The translations under genes and the position numbers were made by a program. DNA of 64,000 nucleotides from Paroedura picta (lineage: Eukaryota; Chordata; Lepidosauria; Squamata; Gekkonidae), in the NCBI RefSeq assembly GCF_049243985.1, contig NC_135384.1, forward strand, positions 12,582,501 through 12,646,500. Direction: 5' to 3'. Positions within the stretch are counted from its first letter, which is position 1, and every line of letters starts with the position of its first letter. The notes under the pieces were generated by a model that was not told the origin of the DNA, ran no database searches, and saw nothing but the letters and a program-made list of their open reading frames with translations. Below, piece after piece: positions 56,215 through 64,000 of this stretch.

Positions 56215-56567
56215 CAGTGGTCCCCAACCCCCGGTCTGGGGACCGGTACCGGTCCGCAGATCAGTCGGTACCGTGCCGCAGCTCCTCCTCTCCAGCTGCT
56301 GCCTCAGGGGCTGCCCTGCCACTCTGCTGCCAGCTCACCTTTGGTGCTCTCCAGCGGCCGCCATGGCTGGGGATCCCCCTTGTAATGGCACTGCACAGCT
56401 GCTGCTGGCAGCACCCCCCAGCGAGCGGTGGAAGTCAGGGAAAGCAAGGGGAGCAGGGGCTCAGGCGGCGGTGACGTCCCTCGGCAAAAGTCTACCCCCC
56501 CCCTGGGCCTCTGTAAAATTGTCAAGCGTTGACCGGTCCCCGGTGATAAAATGGTTGAGGACAACTG
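56215..56567. mobile_element. Non-autonomous hAT transposon (353 bp) inside the DIRS-like fossil
   Basis: It begins CAGTGGTCCCCAACC, ends TGGTTGAGGACAACTG and is flanked by CCTTCTAG (56207-56214) and CCTTCTAA (56568-56575). Its interior aligns with the reverse of 28301-28649 (GCAGCTGCTGCCTCAGGG-type text). Confidence 0.88.
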
Positions 56568-57619
56568 CCTTCTAACATATGACAAGTGATGAATGAGGTA
56601 GCACTTCTCCCTGGCCTTCTTGGGTACCACCCCAATGGGGGAGACCCTTTGGTTTGTGAACAGTGGGAAAGAGAATGGGACTGCAATCCTGCTGGTCGTG
56701 GTCTCCTTACCCAACTTCTCCTTCACAATCCCCTGCATGTGGATGGTCGACCTCAGATAGCCACTCTCTGCTGTCAAACTTGCACCTGTGAAAGGAATGT
56801 GGAAACCTACCTCAAACCCAGTGAGCAGATATTCTACCACCTCCCTATCCAGTTACCTCTGCAGCCAACGCTGCAGAGCCTCTAGCTGTACCAGAACAGG
56901 GGGCTCTGATGAGTGCACCTTCCATGCTGGCCTCAGGCAGTCCTGGTGGCAGTTGAAGGTCGAGGGGCTCTTCTTCCTCATGAAAGATTGGGCCTGATGA
57001 AAGGGCTGCTGGGTGCTGCCCTCCTTGGGTGCAACCCAAGCCTGTATGTGCCCCACCACTCCTCTCACAAACAAGTGAGCAGCAGCAAGGCTTCTGAGTG
57101 CAAACCGTGCGATTGTAGTCCCAGGAAAAAAGCCCCTTGTCTTACCTAACATGGTTACATCCTGTACCAAAAATCGTCACCCTCCCACCAAGGACATATT
57201 GTCCCCCTTGTCTCGCCTCACCCCAACCCACAGCCTGCAGCTGTGGGACGGATGTCTGTATAAGGCTCGTGGCTCGCTAAGTGCATGAAGTGGAGAGAGG
57301 AGGAATTGGTGGAGAGCCAATAGCTCACACACAAGGGGGTCAGGGTGACAGCTGTCCAGCCCTCCAAATGCCTACATGGCACTTATTCTTCACCATGCCT
57401 CTCCATCAATGCCTGCTTTTGCCCCACTAAGACCGTTTATGCACTGGAGGTTTCATGGCAGGCTGCAGCCTGGGGTTTTAGTCATGGCACGTTGCCCCGC
57501 CTCTTCTTGCACCCACATGGGGGAGCATTTGGCCCGGTGCGCCTCATCCACCCCCGATTTGTGTTCCTATACGAGAGCTGGGACAGTGAAGTTCCCAGTG
57601 CATAAACGGTCTAGGACAT

Positions 57620-57775
57620 GGATATTCCTTCGATGTCTTGGGTCTTACATCATGCATAGGCATGTTTTACTAATTATCTATTTAGGATAGTTACAAAAGA
57701 AATGGGGCAGGGTGAGAATACGGACACAGTAGAAGGCTCCAGCAACACTTGGTAATTAACTGACGTGAACAGGCA
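57620..57775 (+). promoter_or_regulatory. Partial second copy of the OR upstream module
   Basis: TCTTACATCATGCATAGG, CTAATTATCTATTTAGG (57670-57686), AAGGCTCCAGCAACACTTGG and TAATTAACTGACGTGAAC are the first half of the module. It breaks off at the point where the EBF-like CTCCTGGGAG should follow. It lies 1.05 kb before the complete module at 58690. It may be a remnant of a deleted receptor unit rather than a second promoter. Confidence 0.5.
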
Positions 57776-58689
57776 TTTGGTTTGGGCCAATAAACACCAA
57801 TGCTGACAGAGCCTCCTGCCGTGTTCACACCCTAAAACCAATCAGAAAGACCATTGGCAGCACTGAAAAGAGTTTCCTTAGCTGACAGCTGACTGACTGT
57901 ATGATGGTTTTAATGTCAGATGGATTTAGCAGGGTTTTGTTAATTTAATCCTAATGTTTAACTTTTAAATGAATTCAAGAGCATATTAAATCTAGGAGCT
58001 TCAAGGAATCACAATTTGGAAACTGGGAAGATTTCTACCAAGGGCTTAATTCTTTCATTTGCTGCTCAATCTGGAACAAGCTGCTGTTCCATAGCAAGAT
58101 TTTGCAAGATTAATGTTGCCATGTATATGGATTCTTATATTTCATTGACGACACACATTTGATAATCTATTGCGCTAGACATTTCTTGTGTGTATTGTTA
58201 AAGATTTGATTTTCTCCATTCCCTTGTTACAATATCACAGCAATTTATTTTTGTTATTTAGATTTGTCTTGAAAGGTGGTCAGGCTGAACTGTCCCTGGC
58301 TGACAGCTGTCCATCCCTCCAAATGCCTACATGGCACTTTGCCAGGACTCTTTGTCAATTGTTGCTTTTGCCCCACTGGATCTCCCTATCTGCACAGGAT
58401 CACAAACAAACTCAGCCTGTCTGTACAGACCTTAACATGTCAGTGAAGAAAAGGAAGCTGTGTTGAGAATACCAAAGCAAGCTTAGGAAATATGGACCTG
58501 CCCAGTCACTGGAAAAAATCTTGGGGGACTGAAAGATCCATAAAATATATTTCAAAAAGCTTTTTTATGCACTTCAGTGTAAAATTTTAACAAACCAAAG
58601 CTGAACTCCTAAATTGTTGAGGGATCTTTCTTTTGGGTGCACAGTGGAACACTCAAAAAACTCTAATACTAACGATATTGCTTAGATAT

Positions 58690-59010
58690 CTTGGGTCTTA
58701 CATCATGCACAGGCATTTGTACTAATTATCTATTTAGGATAGTTAAAAATAAAGGTGTATGTGTGTGTGGGGGGGGGAGAGAATACAGCAACAGTAAAAG
58801 GCTTCAGCAACACATGGTAATTAAGTGAGGTGAACTCCTGGGAGCCAGTTGCCAAGGACAGAACATAAATTAAGCTCTGTCTTACTTACACAGACTTTTA
58901 GTCTATTATTTGACAGAAACTAGCAGCACACATTCTATCGAGCCCTCTATGGACTAACCTGGACAGGTGGATAGATGAATTTAAACCGATAAATTGAGCC
59001 AGACCTCCTC
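58690..59010 (+). promoter_or_regulatory. Conserved OR upstream module of OR-J
   Basis: CTAATTATCTATTTAGG (58722-58738), EBF-like CTCCTGGGAG (58835-58844) and TATA-like ACATAAATTAAG (58863-58874). It is about 4.1 kb upstream of the ATG because of the later SINE, LINE and retroposon insertions in between. Confidence 0.55.
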
Positions 59011-59869
59011 TCATTTGTTACAGATCTTAATGCTATTTAGGCATCAAACCACATCCACATGAAGCATGAAGACATTCTACTTGACAACGGAAACTGAGCA
59101 GAAATGGAGATAGGGAACCAAAGCTGAAAAGGTTCAGAGAAGAAACAGGACTCTAAGGGATTCGATAATATTTGGTACTAGAACATCCATATCTGAGTGG
59201 AGCACCATTGCAGCAGTTTCAAAGGTATTCCTTCCTAACTTTTACGTTTTAGGATAGATTCAGATGGGTAGCCGTGTTGGTCTGAAGCAACAGGAGTTGT
59301 ACATTTTGAATTTGGTATTGGAGGTTTCAACCACTGATGAAGCCAATGAAAACAGATTCTATCTAGAAGCCGTTATGGTTGTTCCTTCTGGTATATAAAA
59401 GATGTAAAAGAAATTGAATTTACTCATTGTATATATTATTACAAACATATTGCCTTAGAAAGGTTCCCTGTTTTCTTCTGTGTATTGCTTGAATAAAATG
59501 GCATTGGTCTTTAGGGCACCTCTAGCTTCACTTTGTTCTTATATTTTACTAAGTTTTCCAGAAAGATTTAATAAATCACATTTTAAAAATTAATATATAA
59601 AATTGCATCGTGGTGTAAGACAAATTGTAACTGGAGCCCTCATGCCAATCTTCCTACCTGCACTGTTAGAGGAATGGCCATTGAATCCTATGAATACAGC
59701 GTTGGTCTGGACAAAGTGACATCCTTAAGACCGACAAAATATAATTCTGGGTAAAGCTTTTGTGCACATGCACAATTTGACTTCCAGAAAGAAGCAATGG
59801 GCATTTAAAATGTACACGTTTATTGAGAATATATAATGGGCAGCCTAAAGAAAAGTGGAGAGACAAAGG

Positions 59870-60085
59870 ATATTCAACAAAAATGGAGTCCAATAGCACC
59901 TTTAAGGCCAACAAAGATTTATTTGAGGTGTGAGCTTTTGAGTGCATGCACAGTTTCTCAGAGTTCACTCTTCCTCAGAGTGCATTTGTCTCAGGAAGAG
60001 AGCATGCACTCAAAAGCTCGCACCTTGAATAAATATTTGTTGGTCTTAAAAGTGCTATTGGACTCTATTTATTGTTGTGCTACTT
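59870..60085. repeat. Inverted-repeat retroposon (CACCTTTAAG family)
   Basis: GAGTCCAATAGCACCTTTAA at left and TTAAAAGTGCTATTGGACTC at right form imperfect arms of 80-90 bp around CTCAGAGTTCACTCTTCCTC. A deletion removes most of it from the left duplicate near 51285. Confidence 0.6.
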
Positions 60086-60320
60086 CAGACAAACACAGCT
60101 ACCCACTTTAATCAGAGGATATTCAAGACAGAGTGTTCTTGGTTCTCAAGAATCTGAATTGCTGGTTGAAACAGTCTCTTTAACTTCAGTGAACCTAAGA
60201 ATCACAGGAGTGGGCATCTGGAGATGTAGGAAAAATCTATTCTGGGTTAGATCTACCAGTGAGGAGGTACCCGAGAGGCTTATTGGGTGTGGGAAACCAG
60301 ACTGAGTTAAAATTAAGAAT

Positions 60321-60540
60321 ACAAAAAATCAGAGTCCAGGAGCACCTTTAAGACCAACAAAGATTTATTCAAGGCATGAGCTTTCGAGAGCAAGCACCTT
60401 TCGTCAGACTATGATCTTCTTAACATCTGACGAATGGTGCTTGCACTCGAAAGCTGACGCCTTGAATAAATCTTTGTTGGTCTTAAAGGTGCTACTGGAC
60501 TCCGATTTTATTGTGCTACTTCAGACAAACACGGCTACTT
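60321..60540. mobile_element. Palindromic retroposon with about 15-bp target duplication
   Basis: Arms run from CAGAGTCCAGGAGCACCTTT to AAAGGTGCTACTGGACTCCG, with about 80 bp per arm and few mismatches. TAAAATTAAGAATAC at left (about 60306-60320) and TAAATTTAAGAATAC at right (about 60540-60554) look like a target duplication. The paralogous site near 51426-51445 has only one copy and no insert. Confidence 0.65.
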
Positions 60541-60951
60541 TAAATTTAAGAATACTAAGTCCTGCTTCTCTGGCTGTCCTATGAAAACTGCTTCCATTTG
60601 GGAGTGAAATTGCCCATTTGAAAGCTCTAAGATGGGAATGCAGCATTTATACGTGGAGTTAAAGTAATTCTACTGAATCATGGACCCTTAACAATGGGGC
60701 CCCAAGGCCTTCTAGGACTATGTTGGCATATATATTCCAAAAAGAGGACTTCCAACAGACACATCACCATTTGTGTGTGATATTGTCTATGTAACAACAG
60801 CCCTCATATGTGGAATTTAATATGGAATCAGGAAAATTTTCGCTGTCCTTTTTTATACATGCAAAAGTTGGATAGGAGTCGTTCTCCAAGGTTTGGTATA
60901 GTTCTAGGTCAAATTTCCAGAGTGTGTGGACGTGGAAGTTCTAGAAGCTTA

Positions 60952-61238
60952 AAAAGGTAAAGGTAAAGGTATCCCCTGTGCAAGCACCGAGTCATGTCTG
61001 ACCCTTGGGGTGACGCCCTCCAGCGTTTTCATGGGAGACTCAATACGGGGTGGTTTGCCAGTGCCTTCCCTAGTCATTACCGTTTCCCCCCCAGCAAGCA
61101 AGCTGGGTACTCATTTTACCAACCTTGGAAGGATGGAAGGCTGAGTCAACCTTGAGCCGGCTGCTGGGATTGAACTCCCAGCCTCATGGGCAGAGCTTTC
61201 AGACGGCTGCCTTACCACTTTGCGCTACAAGAGGCTCT
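60952..61238 (-). repeat. tRNA SINE with (CCTTTA)n-type tail, 13-bp target duplication
   Basis: It is a full-length SINE in reverse. TTCTAGAAGCTTA stands on both sides (60939-60951 and 61239-61251). The left duplicate has a single copy (about 51831-51843, TTCTAATAGCTTA) with no insert, so this SINE inserted after the OR-I/OR-J duplication. Confidence 0.92.
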
Positions 61239-61319
61239 TTCTAGAAGCTTAGGTCAGGGCAAACTAACACATGGTTGGTGGGGTTGGATAAAGTCAGTGA
61301 GATATTGATCTCCCATGTA

Positions 61320-62556
61320 TCAGAATCAGAATACCTTTATTGGCATAAAATTGCAAAGCATAAAATGAAATTTTCAAACAGTTTCAGATGTAAAATCTAT
61401 CGTAAAAGATTTTCATTTAAAATTGCCAGTAAAAACTTTGCTACTTTTATAATAGTTGCTCTGTCCCTCACATTTAATATCATTTTAATACAGTGTTTCT
61501 CATTAACACAGCTGAATTTCAATTTCTTCAGATGATTAGCTAACGGGCGACGAAATACTTCAAACTTAGGACACACCAGAAGTATATGGTGCAACGTGTC
61601 AGGGACACTACATCCATGTAAACAGTATCTCTCCTGAGGAGGGATCTTCAAAAATCTACCTCGGGTGACATTTGAAGAAATGCTCTTCTTAACTGGTGTG
61701 TCTCCAAAATTTGGAGATACATGGGCATGGATTTGTAAGATAACGGAATATCCCAGAAGTGGGGAGAACATACACTGTTGTTAGAGGAGCCCAGAATCTG
61801 TGTATCCTGATCTTCTAGTCTCTGTGATATTAACTTTAGTATCGTCCTTTCATCTTGCATGCTAAGGGATGAGATGTCCAGACCCATAATTTGAAGTTTT
61901 TTTGACATTTTGCCCAGCCAGCTTAAAGAATAAGGGTCACTCAAAAGGTTAATTAACAAACTACCCGTTTGAGCATGGAAATGAATTTTTAACCAGTATT
62001 TAAAGGACTGAGACCAAGCCCGGGCTTCTAGACTCTGTTGGCCAAGTTCTGCGACAAGTGTATGATTGGCCACACAGTTTGGGACTCCTAGCAGATTTCT
62101 GAAAAAGAAAGATTGGATGTTCTCTAATTTATTATTAAATGCATCCATCCATATTGGGATTCCATAAAGTATCTGAGGAATTATTTTGGCATTGTAGATT
62201 TTAATGGCTGCTTGAAGGTTTTTGTTGCCTTTTTGATGATAAAACTTGGCTAAAAGGGACAACTGGCCTTTTGCAGATTTGATTGTTTTTTCTCTATGGT
62301 TGGCCCAACAGTTATTATAAGTAAAGTTTATGCCTAAATACTTATAGTGATTGACCTGTTCTATATGTTTACCATTTATTATCCAGGGAAACCTATATCG
62401 GGTCTTTGCATATACCATGATCTTAGTTTTTTCAAGGTTTATTTTTAGTTGATTGTCACTACAGTAATCTCCGAATGACCGGAGATAGCGTATTAGGCCA
62501 ACTCGAGTCCTAGATAAGATAACTGTGTCATCTACATATAAAAGAAGTGGAGTGGG
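61320..62556 (-). mobile_element. 5'-truncated LINE with 11-bp target duplication
   Basis: The minus strand encodes the last part of a LINE polymerase. It starts at the catalytic box (PLLLYVDDTVILSRT, near 62510-62555), continues KTKIMVYAK, HYKYLGINFTY and IYNAKIIPQILYGIPIWM, and ends with a cysteine-histidine cluster (CLHGCSVPDTLHHILLVCPK). The 256-residue open part is only lightly damaged, with a frame change near 61650-61770. TCTCCCATGTA flanks it (61309-61319 and 62557-62567). The left duplicate at about 51896 lacks it. Clade uncertain (CR1/L2/R4-like C-terminus). Confidence 0.88.
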
Positions 62557-62805
62557 TCTCCCATGTAGTTTGGCTATGTCACTCTTTGCTTGTACAAGAA
62601 TGACTTACCTACCAGGCTATGGTTAAAAAAAGAATAGTAAATAACCATTCATTCATCTTAGTTTATTTACAGTGCAATCGAAAGACAATTGCCTTCAGAG
62701 AAAGCACCTTTGAATAGACCAGCGAAGAATTCTGAAGAGATCAGCTGAAGATAGTTCTCTAGAACATTTCCTCCAGGTAACCTGCACCTGGATATTGAGA
62801 ACAAA

Positions 62806-63753
62806 ATGACCAATTTTACATCCATATCTGAATTTGTGCTCCTGGAATTTTCAGACACCCGAGAACTGCAGATCTTACATTTCATTATTTTTTTAGTAAT
62901 ATATGTGATTGCACTGACTGGGAATGTTATCATCATCATGGTTATAGTGCTCAATCATCATCTACACACCCCCATGTACTTCTTCCTAATGAACTTGGCT
63001 GTTCAGGACCTTGGCACAGTTTCTGTCACGGTACCCAAAGCTATGGCCAATTCCCTCCAAAACACCAGGTTAGTTTCTTATTCAGGTTGTGTGGCTCAAG
63101 TGTTTTTCTTCGTTCTATTTGAAGCAGCAGATCATGCCATCCTTACAATAATGGCGCATGATCGGTATGTGGCTATCTGCAACCCATTGCAATATGAGAC
63201 CATCATGCACAGAGGAGCCTGCTTTCAGATGGCAGCAGGTGCATGGATTGCATGTAACCTTTATGCCACTTTACACACCACGAGCACTTTTTCCATCACC
63301 TTCTGCTCCAATAAGATCAATCAGTTCTTTTGTGAAATTCCACAGATGCTTCCACTCTCATGTTCAGATTTATATCTAATTGAAGTTGGAGTTCTTTTAT
63401 TCAGCTGCATGCTAGTTGGAGGATGTTTTGTCTTCATTGTCATAACCTATGTGCAGATTTTTGCAACACTACTCCGCATGCCTTCTGTGCAGGGTCGGAA
63501 AAAAGCCCTGTCCACTTGCATCCCCCACCTCACTGTGGTGTCTCTGTTTGTTTTTACTGCAGTGTTTGCTTACTTAAGGCCTCCTGCTAACTCTTCATCT
63601 GATATCAATATGATTTTTGCTGTCATGTATGCTATATTACCTCCACTGCTGAATCCCTTCATCTATAGCATGAGAAACAAAGACCTGAAGACTGCATTGA
63701 CGAAGCTCACTGATTTTAGACACTTCCCCAAAACCTTTTCTGCCAAATTCTAG
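62806..63753 (+). CDS. Olfactory receptor, family 14-like (OR-J, 315 aa)
   Basis: This is an intact receptor with NFT at 3-5, GN at 39-40, LHTPMYFF at 53-60, MAHDRYVAIC at 116-125, FFCEIPQ in loop 2, KALSTCIPH at 233-241 and NPFIYSMRN at 283-291. The ATG at 62806 is 29 nt after the acceptor TTTCCTCCAG (ends 62776). Compared with its sister OR-I at 52156 the second half is nearly the same. TM1-TM3 differ at odour-pocket-type positions (VIIIMVIVLN for LLIIIAVMLD; FVLFEAADHA for FFLFEVSDFA), which suggests the pair is diverging in ligand range. The 3' flank also matches OR-I, up to the window end (AATAAAACC at 63990-63998, a possible polyadenylation signal). Confidence 0.95.
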   Translation: MTNFTSISEFVLLEFSDTRELQILHFIIFLVIYVIALTGNVIIIMVIVLNHHLHTPMYFFLMNLAVQDLGTVSVTVPKAMANSLQNTRLVSYSGCVAQVFFFVLFEAADHAILTIMAHDRYVAICNPLQYETIMHRGACFQMAAGAWIACNLYATLHTTSTFSITFCSNKINQFFCEIPQMLPLSCSDLYLIEVGVLLFSCMLVGGCFVFIVITYVQIFATLLRMPSVQGRKKALSTCIPHLTVVSLFVFTAVFAYLRPPANSSSDINMIFAVMYAILPPLLNPFIYSMRNKDLKTALTKLTDFRHFPKTFSAKF

Positions 63754-64000
63754 GAAAATTGTCTTGAATGACTTTATCTGAGTTATTTTCTTGACTGTTT
63801 TTGTAATGTGGGGAATCCAAATATAATAAGAATGAAAAATGTTTTGGTTAATGTTTTGATTTGCTTTCCCCCTCTTCTTGTTCTCAGTCTGTTGCACTAG
63901 ACTTTTGACAGGCAGGTGGGCATAACCGGCCCCAGGAAAGATGCTTTACATGTTTTTTTTTCTGTGTTGGCATAACTGGCCACAGATTTAAATAAAACCT

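Larger units (their letters stand above)
54960..57170 (-). mobile_element. DIRS-like tyrosine-recombinase retroelement, fossil
   Basis: On the minus strand, from right to left, are gag-end-like text, the start of a reverse transcriptase (SPIGVVPKKA and LIHHLSY, about 56575-56840) and a tyrosine recombinase C-terminal part (about 55836-56159, with the HSFRIGAATQ box). This gag, RT, recombinase order and these motifs fit DIRS/Ngaro-type elements. The copy is broken, with much of the middle missing, and it is split by a hAT element (56215-56567) and a SINE (55127-55403). No terminal repeats were recognised. Probably old. Confidence 0.65.
57775..64000. repeat. Segmental duplicate, right copy (carries OR-J)
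   Basis: This is the counterpart of 49575-53340. Extra material relative to the left copy: about 57900-58345, the segment around 59890-60150, the palindromic retroposon near 60321-60540, the SINE at 60952-61238 and the LINE at 61320-62556. Confidence 0.8.

Noticed and set aside
31795-59135. Candidate exon-1 splice donors AAAAGGT(A/C/T)TG after each promoter module
   Set aside because: Only two copies (near 37460 and 45210) have a good GTATG donor; the others read GTCTGG, GTTCAG or similar. Too weak to annotate as splice sites without transcripts.

Overview
The window reads as vertebrate genomic DNA, most likely from a squamate reptile (possibly a gecko, which I cannot prove). The genes are intronless-ORF olfactory receptors. 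The repeats are a squamate mix: a BovB (RTE) 3' end, CR1 and L2 LINE pieces, Sauria-like tRNA SINEs with (TCT)n tails, a second tRNA SINE with a (CCTTTA)n-type tail, hAT MITEs, and DIRS-like, Gypsy and solo-LTR fossils. No RNA gene, CRISPR array or bacterial feature was seen.

The genes are one olfactory receptor subfamily, class II family-14-like (OR14). There are ten intact coding exons (305-321 aa), one interrupted pseudogene (11455-12335) and one heavily decayed relic (about 18003-18195). The first four intact genes, the pseudogene and the relic lie on the minus strand (1.6-20 kb). The next six lie on the plus strand (25.3-63.8 kb). The two arrays therefore point away from each other across 20-25.2 kb. 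Every intact coding exon begins just after a splice acceptor (usually CCTACAG, CTTACAG or CCTCCAG) about 15-30 nt before the ATG. This settles the starts and implies a separate upstream 5' UTR exon.

About 0.3-4.1 kb upstream of each intact gene lies a copy of one conserved module. It holds a homeodomain-type TAATTA core (typically CTAATTATCTATTTAGG), then an Olf1/EBF-like near-palindrome (CTCCTGGGAG and variants) about 90-110 bp closer to the gene, then a TATA-like ATAAATT. A module at the left edge (1-310) belongs to a receptor outside the window, and a partial extra copy lies at 57620-57775. This is the expected layout of OR promoters and is the main non-coding signal here.

The array grew by segmental duplication carrying flanks. 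The 52-kb and 62-kb genes are the youngest obvious pair, with several kb of shared flank. The 25-kb and 45.7-kb genes, the 34.5-kb and 39-kb genes, and the 3' flanks of the 12-kb pseudogene and the 19-kb gene also match. Because duplicate flanks are present, several transposon insertions can be read against empty paralogous sites: a solo LTR at 10521-11030, a near-perfect palindromic MITE at 26609-26744, LINEs at 6353-7175 and 61320-62556, a SINE at 60952-61238 and a palindromic retroposon near 60321-60540. A BovB tail at 13903 appears to supply the stop codon of the 14-kb receptor.

Region by region: 0-5 kb, OR flank, a diverged minisatellite and a candidate solo LTR; 5-10 kb, SINE, twin-primed LINE and OR; 10-15 kb, solo LTR, OR pseudogene, SINE pair, BovB and OR; 15-25 kb, L2, OR relic, OR, then a GC-rich repeat zone with an (ATT)n run; 25-31 kb, OR, MITE, hAT and a GC-rich insertion; 31-40 kb, OR pair with CR1 and a Gypsy fossil; 40-46 kb, nested palindromic element/hAT, SINEs, L2 and OR; 46-50 kb, OR flank; 50-64 kb, the duplicated OR pair with LINE and DIRS-like fossils between them. 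Intergenic stretches not itemised showed only degenerate OR flank or nothing I could identify.
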